Part shown: one piece after another, positions 33,881 through 43,302 of the stretch
Layout: each line of letters opens with the position of its first letter
Numbering within the stretch: position 1 is the stretch's first letter
DNA from: Halobacterium sp. DL1
GTDB taxonomy: Archaea; Halobacteriota; Halobacteria; Halobacteriales; Halobacteriaceae
Assembly (NCBI GenBank): GCA_000230955.3
Contig: CP007060.1
Coordinates: 496,001-560,000, forward strand
Reading direction: 5' to 3'
Length of the DNA: 64,000 nt
Notes under the pieces: model-generated
Databases searched by the model: none
Told to the model about the DNA's origin: nothing
The model's input: the letters and a program-made list of their open reading frames with translations, nothing else
Program-made: the position numbers and the translations under genes

Positions 33881-36469
33881 GTGCCATTTCAGCGCGCGAA
33901 GCCAATCGACCAACTCTACGCAGATGTCGCCGACTACGAGCTGGTCGTCGTCCCTGACGCGCCGCTCGCTAGCGCCCTGAACCGCCGCCTCGAACGCCCC
34001 CACCTCGGAACGTTCGCCACCACACCGCGACGGCTGGCTGCCGGTCGTCGCGAGGAAGCCGAGGATCGCCTCGCGTTCCTCGAGCTCGTCCAACAGACGT
34101 CCCTCAACTGGAAGCGCGCCGCCTACGCTATCGGGAACATCCTCCAGTGCTGGGAACACCAGGGTCACCTCGACGCCGTTCTCGAGTACGAAACCTACGC
34201 CGACGATGCCACGAGACAGGCTCTAGAGCACATCAGGAGTCTCGTTACAACGTCGTCGCGTCTCGCAAAGTACCAGATTTCCGGCGACCGTGACGTGGCT
34301 GTGGTCGGGGAGTCCCAGCTCACTACTCTCGAGCAGTCTATCCTCCCGGACGAATACGACGCCTACGACGCTTTCAGCGGCCAATCGTTCGACTATCCGT
34401 CGTTCCACATCTTCAACTCCGCGACGGAGATCGCAGACACCGCCATTGACGCGGTCACCCAAGAGAACGCTGGAGATGTGGCGATAGTTCTGGACAGCGC
34501 CAGCGAGTACTCCTCCCTCATCGAATCTGGCCTCGAAGCCGCCGACCTCCCCTTCTACGGTGGCCCTGGGTTCGCCGACCATCCGGACCATCGAGCCTTC
34601 CTCCGTTTGCTTCGCATCGCACACGCGGGAACCGATACCTGCATCGAAGAAGTTCGGTCCGTCCTCACTAGCCTCGATTGTGCACCCGGTATCGAACACG
34701 ATGAGAAACGCCTCCACGAACTCGACCACGATGCAGTGTCGTGGGTGGTCGATTTCTGTACTGGAATTACCGACTACACGTTCGAAGAGGCGCTGAGTGC
34801 CTTTGAGACACGAGCGAACTGCGAGCTACCGGAATTTGGAGATGAACTGGACGGGCTTGGCATCGCTGACCAGCCGGTCACCGAGGCTGCCGTCAACCAG
34901 TTAGAATTCTATCTGCAGACCTACGAAGTGCCAGTTGAGCGCGAGAACGAGGGCGTGCTCCTGGCGGACGCGAAATCCGCCGCGTACGTAGACCGGCCAC
35001 TCGTCTTCCACCTGGGTCTCGACGAGGACTGGACGCACAGCGCGCCACAGCGCCCTTGGGTGGACGAAGACGCCCAGTACACGCGGAATATCCAGCAGTT
35101 CCAACTCCTCCTGCAGAGCGGCGCCACCCAGTACTACCTCGTCCAAGACGCCGAAGGCGGGTCTCCGATCACGCCGTGTCTGTACTTCGAAGAACTCCTT
35201 GAGGAGGAGTTCGACCAATTCAGCGACCTCGACGCCATCCACCACACGACGCGACGGAGCACGGGCGAAAAGGAGTTCAACAGAGAACCTCGGGGTGTCG
35301 AGTCCTCGTCCGTTCAGACGGTCAGTCAGTCCACGCTGAGCACGTACGTCAACAGCCCGCGCGACCACTTCTTCTCCCGGCTCGTAGATTCGCCCGACAA
35401 GGAGTACTTCCGGCAGGGGAATCTCTTCCACGACTTCGCCGAATACTACGTTAACCATCCCGACGCCGTCGACGACAACACAATCGAATCAGCGATCGAC
35501 CTCATAGTCGAGAAGACGCGAGCGTTCACGCGGTCCGTCGACGAGCCAACACGCCGTACGAGGTACCGCTTCGGCCTCGAGATGATTACCGACTATCTCG
35601 ATGAGACGCTCCCGGAGAATGATTCGTTCCTGACCGCGACCAGCGGCTGGGGCACAAATACGTTCGCGGAGCACTTCGACCGGCCGGTGGACTCCCCACT
35701 CACCGAGCGCTGGTTCGAGAACCACGACCTCGGCTTGAAGGGCAAAATCGACCTCGTGAGTGGCCCCACCTCACTCGTTGACCACAAGAGCGGGGGCCGC
35801 AAGCGTGCTTCCCAGGTGGTCAATGGTTCGGCCATCGACCCGCCGAGTGACCGTCCGAACTTCCAGGCGCTGGCGTACCTCGCACACTGGCGCTCGGTCA
35901 ATCCCGGCGAGGAACTGGATTTCACCTTCTTCCACTTCCTCGACCCCCTAGACAACGCTATCACCAGCGAAGCCGCCATCGATGACGCTCTGACGACGGT
36001 CACCTACTATCCGACGTCGTTCGCGGCGTTCGCGAAGTCCCGGGATACGTACGACCGGCTGGTCGAGGATGGCGCGAACAACTGCCAGAAGACCTTCTCG
36101 AAGGCCACCTACGACGACTACCGCAGGGTCTTCGAATTAGTCTCATTCCCGGAGAAGACAGACAAAAGCGCGCTGTTGGAATCCGAGTTCGCTGACCATC
36201 TGATCGAGGAGATGCAGTCGGTGGTTGGCGAGTACAAGTACGTCAGGTCGGGGTGTGAGCAGGCGCTCCGGCAACTCGCACGCGTTGGGGGCCAGAACTT
36301 CTTCGAGGACGATGTCGACGCCTTTGAAGAATTCGTTGAGGAGCGTATCTCGGAGTTGAATCGGCGCCGTGCTGGCGAGGAGCGATTCCCTGTCGACGGC
36401 CTTGGTGGCGAGCCGAACTACCGGTATGTGGACAACCGCGACCTCCTCTTGGAGGGCCGCCATGACTGA
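33881..36469 (+). CDS. AddB-like PD-(D/E)XK nuclease with inactive helicase-like domain
   Basis: The protein has 862 residues from a GTG start (PFQRAKPIDQLYADV). The N-terminal and middle parts resemble an inactivated UvrD-type fold with no Walker A motif. The C-terminal third is a RecB-family nuclease: SQSTLSTYVNSPRDHFF, then KGKIDLVSG with D at about 624 and LVDHKSGG with D634 and K636. It overlaps the downstream UvrD-like gene by 8 nt. Together they match an AddAB-type end-processing helicase-nuclease used in recombination repair. Confidence 0.82.
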   Translation: MPFQRAKPIDQLYADVADYELVVVPDAPLASALNRRLERPHLGTFATTPRRLAAGRREEAEDRLAFLELVQQTSLNWKRAAYAIGNILQCWEHQGHLDAVLEYETYADDATRQALEHIRSLVTTSSRLAKYQISGDRDVAVVGESQLTTLEQSILPDEYDAYDAFSGQSFDYPSFHIFNSATEIADTAIDAVTQENAGDVAIVLDSASEYSSLIESGLEAADLPFYGGPGFADHPDHRAFLRLLRIAHAGTDTCIEEVRSVLTSLDCAPGIEHDEKRLHELDHDAVSWVVDFCTGITDYTFEEALSAFETRANCELPEFGDELDGLGIADQPVTEAAVNQLEFYLQTYEVPVERENEGVLLADAKSAAYVDRPLVFHLGLDEDWTHSAPQRPWVDEDAQYTRNIQQFQLLLQSGATQYYLVQDAEGGSPITPCLYFEELLEEEFDQFSDLDAIHHTTRRSTGEKEFNREPRGVESSSVQTVSQSTLSTYVNSPRDHFFSRLVDSPDKEYFRQGNLFHDFAEYYVNHPDAVDDNTIESAIDLIVEKTRAFTRSVDEPTRRTRYRFGLEMITDYLDETLPENDSFLTATSGWGTNTFAEHFDRPVDSPLTERWFENHDLGLKGKIDLVSGPTSLVDHKSGGRKRASQVVNGSAIDPPSDRPNFQALAYLAHWRSVNPGEELDFTFFHFLDPLDNAITSEAAIDDALTTVTYYPTSFAAFAKSRDTYDRLVEDGANNCQKTFSKATYDDYRRVFELVSFPEKTDKSALLESEFADHLIEEMQSVVGEYKYVRSGCEQALRQLARVGGQNFFEDDVDAFEEFVEERISELNRRRAGEERFPVDGLGGEPNYRYVDNRDLLLEGRHD

Positions 36470-39329
36470 CCTCGAACCGAATCCGCGACAGCAGGAACTC
36501 ATCGATAGCACGGACGGCATCTACCGCGTTGATGCAGGGGCTGGCACAGGGAAGACGTTCACTGTTACCCGGCGGTACGCGAACATCGTCCAGCAGGACG
36601 ACGTCAGGCCCAAGGACGTACTATTGGTGACGTTCACGAACAATGCGGCCGCGGAGATGCGCGAGCGCATCGTCGAGCACTGCCACTACGGGATGCGCGA
36701 ACTCGGGGATGCCCCCATTCAGACGTTCCACTCGCTGTGCCATGACCTCCTCCAAGAGCATGGGCACGCTGCGCCAACCCATCTCGGTATCGACGACCGC
36801 ATCACGGGGTCGACTCGACTGGTCGAGGATGAGCTCGTCGAGGAGGCGTTGTTCCAGCAGTTCATTAACCGGTTCAGCGACGACCACCGTGAGTACGATG
36901 ATGTCTTCCGGGCCGTCTCTGATCCCGTCGAGCTACTGAGCCTTGTGAAACAGTTGGCCGCCAAGGGTGTGTTCCCCGATTCTGAGGGGTGGTATCGGGA
37001 CGGCGAGCGCCACCTCGACGGTGACTTCGACGCGTTCCAGACGCTGTTCGAGGAGGTGAACGAGCCACGGAATGGTGGGAGCAAGCAGTCCAAACTCCGC
37101 TCGAAGCTCGGGCAGTATGGCCGAAATGCGTGCTATCTCCCAGAGGCGCCCGACAAACACGAGGTGCGTGGCAGCGGTAAACAGGTCCCCGAGGACCTCG
37201 CTGGAGAGGTGTTCCACGCCGACCGCGAGCACCTGAAAGCGTTCGTCCACGACGTCTACCACGAATACCTCGAGTTCGCCCTACAGCGGAACTATCTGAA
37301 CTTCGGGTTCCTCCAATTGTTCGCGTACGTCCTGCTCTGCGAGAATCACCAACTCAGGGACGAGGTCGCCTTCGAGTACGTGATGATCGATGAGTTCCAG
37401 GACTCCAGTGAGATCCAGTTCAAGCTCGCGCTCCTGCTCGCCGACACCGACAACATCTGTGTAGTCGGTGACTGGAAGCAAAGCATCTACAGCTTCCAGT
37501 ACGCCGATGTCGACAACATCGTCCACTTCGAGGACCGCCTCGAACGATTCGTCGAGGAACTCAACAGCGACCACGAGCGAGTCGGCTTCCCGACCGACTC
37601 GGTCACGCCCATCGAGTTGACCGAGAACTACCGGTCCACCCAAGAGATCCTCGACTTCTCCGAGCACGCACTCCTCACGCCTGCCGCGAGCAGCGATAGC
37701 CTCAACGAGGAAGAAGTCCGGGACCGCATCGTCTCCCTGGATTCGAACGCAGCCCACGAGAACACGACTATCGAAGCGCTGCAGAGCGAAGACGAGCACG
37801 AGGCAGTCCTCGCAAGAATCGAGGACATCGTCGGCAACGACAACTACCAGATTGACGGCGCCGAGGACGACGACGAGGAAGGTGAGCTCCGGACGCCCCG
37901 GTACGAGGATATCGCGGTCGTCACAAGGACGCGTGATTTCGGCCGTGACCTCCTCCAGACCGCCGAGGAGTACGGCCTCCCGATGGCGTACGAGGGCGGT
38001 ATCGAGTTGTTCCGCACCGACCAGGCGAAACTCCTCATGGCGTGGCTCCGTATCCTCGAGGACGACGCCGACCGCGGTTGGGCAGTCGTCCTCGAAGATG
38101 CCGGCTACACGTTCGACGAGGTCGGCAACATCCTCGAGACTGGGGACTACCCCGAGAGTATGCGTTCGTTCCGTGAGAGCCTTCGAGAGATGGAGACGCT
38201 CGGCGCCGTTGCTCGGCGCGTCTTCCAGCGGTACGGCTACGACGGCGCGACCGCTGACGTCGTCCTCCACACTATCCAGTCCATCCACGACACGACCACG
38301 CTGACGCGGGGCGACCTCATCCGCTTCATCGAACGCAGCATTGAGGCTGGCAGCACCCACGAAGTCCACACTGGGACAGGGACGAACTCGGTGACCGTCC
38401 AGACCATCCACGCCACAAAGGGCCTGGAGTATCCCATCGTCATTCTCGCGAACATGAACAGTGGGCGCTTCCCGCCCTCCAGCGGTGGCGCGAACACAAT
38501 CACCTACGACGACCCAATCGGGCTACGCCAACACGAGATGTATTCAGCGGACGCCCACGGCCACCCCCACATCTATGATAACTGGCGCACCGACGTCCTC
38601 CAGGCGTGTCTCCCCCGGAACTACGACGAGGAACGCCGACTGCTGTACGTCGCCATCACGCGCGCCGAGAGCCACGTCATCTTCACCGCCGGCGACGACC
38701 CGAATACATTCCTCGAGGAACTTCCCGTGGAGATCAAGTCGGTTACGCCCGACCCCGGTGCGATTACGGCGAGTGAGACTGAGCAGACGACTCTCGATGT
38801 TAGTGTCCCGACGCCTGATGGCCCGGTAGGGCACACGCCGCATACGCTGATGCGTGACGACGTCTTCGAGGACGTCGACGATGGTCGCGGAACCGAGTTT
38901 GGCAATCAGGTCCACGACTTCGCTGAAGCATATGCCCTTGGCGAAGAGGTGACACCCTCGAACAAGGACGAACGCCACGTCGCAGCGTTCTTAGATGGTC
39001 TGGAGGGGGAGTTACTGGTAGAGGAGGACGCTTCGCTTCCCCTGACTGTTGAAGGGGAGCAGGTAACGGTCTCAGGCATCGTGGACCTCATTCACGTCAC
39101 ACCGGATTCCGTGGAGATTGTCGACTACAAGACCGACCGCGGCCGTCATGGCGAACCTGAGTACCGAAAGCAGCTGAGCGTCTACTATCACGTTGCGAAG
39201 TCCGTGTATCCCGACCGCGAGATTTCGGCGAGTATCTTCTACACGGATCAAGACGAGCGACAATCGATTGAGCCCTTGACGATGGCAGTTCTCGAAGACA
39301 TAGTAGGGAGAATCGAACGTCCTGGCTAA
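36462..39329 (+). CDS. AddA-like UvrD/REP helicase with C-terminal nuclease domain
   Basis: The 955-residue SF1A helicase has Walker A DAGAGTGKT at 24-32, motif II YVMIDEFQDSSEIQ near 306-319, motif III GDWKQSIYSFQYAD, motif V TIHATKGLEYPIVI and motif VI LLYVAITRAESHV. The last 100 residues add a RecB-like nuclease with GIVDLIHV and EIVDYKTDRG (about 875-895). Such a two-nuclease partnership is the AddAB arrangement. The ATG lies 8 nt inside the upstream gene, so translation is coupled. Confidence 0.9.
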   Translation: MTDLEPNPRQQELIDSTDGIYRVDAGAGTGKTFTVTRRYANIVQQDDVRPKDVLLVTFTNNAAAEMRERIVEHCHYGMRELGDAPIQTFHSLCHDLLQEHGHAAPTHLGIDDRITGSTRLVEDELVEEALFQQFINRFSDDHREYDDVFRAVSDPVELLSLVKQLAAKGVFPDSEGWYRDGERHLDGDFDAFQTLFEEVNEPRNGGSKQSKLRSKLGQYGRNACYLPEAPDKHEVRGSGKQVPEDLAGEVFHADREHLKAFVHDVYHEYLEFALQRNYLNFGFLQLFAYVLLCENHQLRDEVAFEYVMIDEFQDSSEIQFKLALLLADTDNICVVGDWKQSIYSFQYADVDNIVHFEDRLERFVEELNSDHERVGFPTDSVTPIELTENYRSTQEILDFSEHALLTPAASSDSLNEEEVRDRIVSLDSNAAHENTTIEALQSEDEHEAVLARIEDIVGNDNYQIDGAEDDDEEGELRTPRYEDIAVVTRTRDFGRDLLQTAEEYGLPMAYEGGIELFRTDQAKLLMAWLRILEDDADRGWAVVLEDAGYTFDEVGNILETGDYPESMRSFRESLREMETLGAVARRVFQRYGYDGATADVVLHTIQSIHDTTTLTRGDLIRFIERSIEAGSTHEVHTGTGTNSVTVQTIHATKGLEYPIVILANMNSGRFPPSSGGANTITYDDPIGLRQHEMYSADAHGHPHIYDNWRTDVLQACLPRNYDEERRLLYVAITRAESHVIFTAGDDPNTFLEELPVEIKSVTPDPGAITASETEQTTLDVSVPTPDGPVGHTPHTLMRDDVFEDVDDGRGTEFGNQVHDFAEAYALGEEVTPSNKDERHVAAFLDGLEGELLVEEDASLPLTVEGEQVTVSGIVDLIHVTPDSVEIVDYKTDRGRHGEPEYRKQLSVYYHVAKSVYPDREISASIFYTDQDERQSIEPLTMAVLEDIVGRIERPG

Positions 39330-39380
39330 GTCCGGGACTCTGGCCGAGGATATATTCCGAGCGGCCGTAAGCTGAAGATA

Positions 39381-39488
39381 GTGTATCTTTACTCCCCCGG
39401 CGAAATCGACCGCGAACGCGCCTACCACCAAGCCGTCATCCAGTGCGCCGACGACGTCGTCCTCTCGACCGAGGTAAATAATGACTGA
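39381..39488 (+). CDS. Very small ORF after the AddA-like gene
   Basis: A GTG-started 35-codon frame (MYLYSPGEIDRERAYHQ onward) has GATATATTC centred about 28 nt upstream, as expected for a leaderless transcript. Its stop overlaps the ATG of the next small frame by 8 nt. Codon use and charge resemble haloarchaeal coding DNA. I recognise no family. It could also be the remnant of a larger gene. Confidence 0.35.
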   Translation: MYLYSPGEIDRERAYHQAVIQCADDVVLSTEVNND

Positions 39489-39624
39489 GAAAGATGATTC
39501 CGTGGAGCAATCCACTGACGAGGCCGGAATCACCGATGAGGACATGGCGCGAATCGGGGTGTATCTCCGGAAACCCAGGCACACTCGGAGTGTTGACGAC
39601 CTCCGTCCCTCCTCGGAGAAATAA
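39481..39624 (+). CDS. Small acidic ORF (47 residues)
   Basis: The frame begins MTEKDDSVEQSTDEAGITDED and ends with a basic LRPSSEK tail. Acidic N-terminus, no cysteine and no membrane segment. It follows the 35-codon frame with an 8-nt overlap, so the two would be one transcript. No known family. Confidence 0.4.
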   Translation: MTEKDDSVEQSTDEAGITDEDMARIGVYLRKPRHTRSVDDLRPSSEK

Positions 39625-40035
39625 CTCACGCGAAGACAGCGAGGCGTCAATTGGGTCTCCTAATCTATCAGTGAGGGAGTCCCAACGAGACCTGAAGTCA
39701 ATCAGGTCTTACTCCCTCTGCTCAATGTCGGCCCTATTCACACAAAACCCTGGGGCAAAGAATCAGTAGTTCGAAATCCTGTCGTCCAGCGCATGACTTC
39801 CACGTTCCCCCTATCCTCTGTACTTACCGACAGCGAGTGTCGGAGAAGAGGGGGTTGTACGACAGGACGGTTCCTCGAACTAGCCGGTAAGTAGAGGTGC
39901 ATTGACCGTAGAGATTCGTACCAGTTTCAGGTAATGTTCTGAGCGCCGTGCAAGACACAGAGGCTAGATTCAGCACGAGAGCTGCGGTCTGTTTACAAAA
40001 AGGGGTGAATTCTGTTCTGGTGCCGGGGAGAGGCG
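39625..40035. other. Noncoding stretch between the small ORFs and the ferritin-like gene
   Basis: I see no supported gene, no tRNA and no strong hairpin in these 411 bases. The composition is less GC-rich than the flanking genes. Confidence 0.4.
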
Positions 40036-40731
40036 CTACTCGCACTCGACGATGAAGCCGCCAGCGGCGTCGAGAACTTCGTCCGGAGCCAACGGCTCGT
40101 CGAAGGCACTGGGGAACGGGGAGTCACCGTTGAGCAGGTTGAGATACGACGCGTGGCGTGCCTCGACCGTGGCAATAGTCGCACCGGCCGTTAGTAGTTC
40201 CTCGGTTTCGATCAGACTGATAGCGCCGTCGTAGGCTGAGACACCGGTGTTTTCGAGGACGGCGGCGACACCGAGGAACTCGCTGACGTTGTCGTATCCG
40301 AATTCGTAGCACGCTTCTTCGACGGGGTCCCCGCCGAGATCCTCGATAACGGACGTCAACGTGTCGACGTGGGTCTCCTCGTGGTCGCGAACGTCTTCGA
40401 GGTTCGATTGGACATTCCCCTTAACGCGGTTGGAGAATCCTCTGAGAACGTCGGCTTTCCTGAAGTCCTTCGCGTCGAAGCATTCGAGGGCGTCACGGTA
40501 GAAGGCGTATTCGAGGTGTTCGAGAGTCAGTGCGAAGTTCAGCACTTCCACGTCGTCGAAATCGTCGTCGGTCCCATCGTGAGCGAGTGCTGTGTTCGAG
40601 CTGCCGATAGCCAGCGCGAGCGCTCCTGCTCCTGCCGCTGCCGACCGACGGAGGAACGATCGCCGCGATGAAAGATCGGCGTTGCGAATCTTCGATACAA
40701 GGGCCTCATCTACCATGGAATCTTCATCCAT
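40036..40731 (-). CDS. Tat-exported ferritin-like (four-helix) protein
   Basis: This protein has 231 residues from the ATG at 40731. A twin-arginine signal with R23-R24 (SSRRSFLRRS) and a hydrophobic stretch AAAGAGALALAIGSSNTALA directs a folded protein to the exterior. The mature part is a ferritin-like four-helix bundle with E-x-x-x-Y repeats: LTLEHLEYAFYRDAL, DHEETHVDTL and ATVEARHASYL, giving E and H metal ligands. Proteins of this group are often called DUF4439 or desiccation-related; the exact function is unknown. A second ATG at 40716 is also possible. Confidence 0.82.
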   Translation of the reverse strand: MDEDSMVDEALVSKIRNADLSSRRSFLRRSAAAGAGALALAIGSSNTALAHDGTDDDFDDVEVLNFALTLEHLEYAFYRDALECFDAKDFRKADVLRGFSNRVKGNVQSNLEDVRDHEETHVDTLTSVIEDLGGDPVEEACYEFGYDNVSEFLGVAAVLENTGVSAYDGAISLIETEELLTAGATIATVEARHASYLNLLNGDSPFPSAFDEPLAPDEVLDAAGGFIVECE

Positions 40732-41070
40732 GGCCCCTAGTAGACAGGCCACGAGGATAGTAAGAAACGGCGTAGTTGCTGGTAGTACGGGCTTATTTGC
40801 CCTTTGTCTGCGCGACTCGCGCCCGATATCTTGCACGGGTGTCTTACCAGGTAGTCGATAGTTCGTAGTTTCCCGCGTTACATCGCTCACCTGTACTTAG
40901 CGATTCAGAGCTAGATTTGTTGGTTGTTGAGTGCCCAGAAAGTCGTCCCTATCGGGACCCCTTGTACAAATATATGGGCTCGGTTGGGGGTGTGTGGCGG
41001 TGGCAACAACCGCACCGGCCCCCCTCTGCCAGATTTGCTCGCGAGCGTCGCCACGCGGCGAATCGCGCGT

Positions 41071-41081
41071 GTTTTATATAT
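41071..41081 (+). promoter_or_regulatory. Strong TATA box without an obvious gene
   Basis: GTTTTATATAT is the most AT-rich block for several hundred bases and lies 28-38 nt before a long hairpin. A transcript starting about 25 nt downstream would begin just before that hairpin. Confidence 0.5.
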
Positions 41082-41108
41082 ACTCCATGGCCGGCCGGGT
41101 CGCGCGCG

Positions 41109-41155
41109 GCCCACGGTGCTCAGCGACCTTCGGGAGCACGACGGCCGCCGTGGGC
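41109..41155 (+). ncRNA. Candidate structured RNA or hairpin element
   Basis: GCCCACGG at 41109-41116 pairs with CCGTGGGC at 41148-41155. Inside it, TGCTC at 41117-41121 pairs with GAGCA at 41134-41138. The element follows a TATA box at the right distance. There is no known RNA family match that I can name, and a DNA-level role is equally possible. Confidence 0.35.
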
Positions 41156-41479
41156 TTACAGTAAAGGGGGGGGCAGGTTTCGCTTGACACCTTTACACCG
41201 TTACGCGGTCTGCCAATTCCAAGAAGGTTCTATGCAACCTGCTTCGTGGCGATTCGTAGGATTTCGTCTCCTTTGCTCGTAGTTCGCACTGCTACTAGTC
41301 TCTCCCCAATGTAGAGCGGGTTTCAGGGACAGTAGTGTCCTCATATGGTACGCAGAATACGTGGCAGCGGTGACTCGGTCTCAACGATTTTCGTCCCACC
41401 AACGGGCCGTAGCTTCGCTTGCGCTCCGCACGGTCGGTGCGGTGTAGTTTGTGCTTGTGGCCTTAACCACACCTCTAAG

Positions 41480-41510
41480 GGGGAATGCGACCGCTCCGGT
41501 CGCATTCCCC
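41480..41510. repeat. Perfect 14-bp inverted repeat with 3-nt loop
   Basis: GGGGAATGCGACCG and its complement CGGTCGCATTCCCC are separated by CTC. It lies beyond the 3' end of the DUF7845 gene and could terminate transcription or form an extruded cruciform. Confidence 0.75.
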
Positions 41511-41516
41511 TTGGGT

Positions 41517-41562
41517 GCGGTTGGGGGCGCAACGACCGAAGGGAGGCCGCGCCCCCAACCGC
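41517..41562. repeat. Perfect 14-bp inverted repeat with 18-nt loop
   Basis: GCGGTTGGGGGCGC at 41517-41530 pairs with GCGCCCCCAACCGC at 41549-41562. It sits 7 nt after the previous hairpin, making a tandem pair. Confidence 0.75.
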
Positions 41563-41646
41563 CAGCGCACTAACCCCCCTCTGAGCCGGGAGAATCCGCC
41601 GGAAAACAGGGTTCCGAACAGTGTTGCCACTACGCCGGAGGGCGCG

Positions 41647-43302
41647 TCAGCCGGGGTTTACGTAGTAGTGAACGCGGCTGTACCGCCCATCACCGAGCAG
41701 AATCTGCGCGGAGAGGAACCGGCTAGCGTCGTGCCGGGTCGCTTTCCAGAGACGGTAGCCGGTCTTGACTGCACGATTCACGTTGTCGCTGTAGTCGCTG
41801 AAATCGAGCGTCAGATTGTCGTTTCTCCGGGATACGTCCACGCGGTGCCGTTCAGCCCAGGCGTAGAACTCGGCGGCGGCCGAGTCTCGGCCACGCTCCG
41901 CCGCGTCGATGGCCTTCGCGCTCGCCTCGACGGCCCGGCGGGTCGCGTCGCGTGCCTCCTGGACAGCTTCGTGAACAAGCTCTGCAACTCGGGTCGAGCG
42001 GAGGCCCACCTCGGCGTACTTCTGCTCAACGAGGTCGTCTAATCGACGTAGCGCCCGACGCACAGAATCAACGTGACGGTCTGTAGCGTCCGCGATATCG
42101 CGTGGTGATACCTTGCCGCCGTCAGTCACCAGCATCTCAAGACTCTCCCACTCGACGGGGCTCAGGCCGTCTGTGAGGTGGCGCACAACCACGCTTTCGT
42201 GCGTGGTTTCTAGTTGGTCGAGATCGATAACGGTCGGTTCCGGTTGGCCGTCGAGCACGTCGGCCGCGAAGTAGGCGTCCGGCACGAAGTCACCCACGTC
42301 CCGTTGGGGAGCGAGGTCGAGCCCTGCCTCCAGGAGGACGGCCCGAACCGTCGCGTCCAACTCGTCGCGCAGATTCTCGAGGTCGCCCCACCGAAGCGTC
42401 TCGTCATGAAGAGAGACCTGATAAGATGCGCCGAGTTTCGGGTGGCTGAGCGCGTTCGACTCGTCGAGCGAGACCGCTTCCCGCGAGTAGTAGTGCTTGA
42501 CCTCCTTCGGCAGTTCGTGGGCGGGGAACGCCTCACGGATTCGCTCCGGGCCAAGCGTGACCGTCGAGTAGTAGCCGGGGCGGTTCCGCCCATCTTCGTC
42601 CGTGTCGTTCTCTACGAGCTTTCGGTAGCCGCTCCGGTCGCTAGTGAGCAGGTGGTACATTTGTGCGAGTGGACCGTCTCTCGCGTGAATCGGACCGCTG
42701 GCGTCCTTGTGGACGCGCACGTACCGCTCGGCGTCTTGGATATTGCTGTACTCGTGGAGGCGGTCGAAGTTCCAACCCGGCACGCCCACGGCGTTGACGC
42801 CGAGGCGTAGCAACTCAGGGTAGCGAGTGGCTTCGATGTTCGACCCGATGATAGCCGCATTGATGGCCTCCTCGATGCCGTCCGGGACGTTGTACTCAGA
42901 AACGGTGCCGCTGCTCGACCGGACGTGCATCCCGGCCCATCGCGGCGCGAAGTGAACGTTGAACCGTTGGAGACCGCCCCGATCGTCGGGGTCGTACTCG
43001 GAGGGGTCGCCAAGCGGGTCTTCCTTCGGGTGGCGTCGGACGTCAAGACGGAACTCCCGCATCTCGCCGGCTAACTCCCACCGCGTGCCGGTGGGAGTCA
43101 CGTCCTCCGGGGGAACGATATTTGACGGCTGGTAGGTGAGTCGGGCCTGCCAACGTTCGCCATCGGCCTGGAACTCACACCACGCGCTCTTTCCGTCGAG
43201 CTCGTTCACGCGAGCGTGCAGGGCGAAGTGGGGAGAGAGGCCGCGCTTCGCGTAGATGAGGTTGGCCTTGAACTCGTGCCACGCGGGTTCAACGGCCTTC
43301 AT
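41647..43302 (-). CDS. DUF7845-type element protein with C-terminal helix-turn-helix
   Basis: This 551-residue protein begins MKAVEPAWHEFKANLIYAKRGLSP; the HEF...L.YA.RGLSP opening is that of the DUF7845 family of haloarchaeal plasmids and proviruses. A middle region is beta-rich. Residues about 370-430 (SPVEWESLEMLVTDGG, then SPRDIADATDRHVDSVRRALRRL) form a winged HTH, and a long coiled helix follows. A role in element replication or regulation is likely but unproven. It overlaps the upstream zinc-finger gene by 4 nt. Confidence 0.78.
   Translation of the reverse strand: MKAVEPAWHEFKANLIYAKRGLSPHFALHARVNELDGKSAWCEFQADGERWQARLTYQPSNIVPPEDVTPTGTRWELAGEMREFRLDVRRHPKEDPLGDPSEYDPDDRGGLQRFNVHFAPRWAGMHVRSSSGTVSEYNVPDGIEEAINAAIIGSNIEATRYPELLRLGVNAVGVPGWNFDRLHEYSNIQDAERYVRVHKDASGPIHARDGPLAQMYHLLTSDRSGYRKLVENDTDEDGRNRPGYYSTVTLGPERIREAFPAHELPKEVKHYYSREAVSLDESNALSHPKLGASYQVSLHDETLRWGDLENLRDELDATVRAVLLEAGLDLAPQRDVGDFVPDAYFAADVLDGQPEPTVIDLDQLETTHESVVVRHLTDGLSPVEWESLEMLVTDGGKVSPRDIADATDRHVDSVRRALRRLDDLVEQKYAEVGLRSTRVAELVHEAVQEARDATRRAVEASAKAIDAAERGRDSAAAEFYAWAERHRVDVSRRNDNLTLDFSDYSDNVNRAVKTGYRLWKATRHDASRFLSAQILLGDGRYSRVHYYVNPG

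Larger units (their letters stand above)
40732..41646. other. Noncoding, hairpin-rich region
   Basis: No gene is supported across 915 bases. It contains a strong TATA box, a long hairpin shortly after it, and two further perfect 14-bp inverted repeats, listed separately. Apparent frames here are short and change strand. The density of structure suggests an RNA gene, a replication origin or a multi-hairpin terminator for the DUF7845 gene that ends at 41647. Confidence 0.55.
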
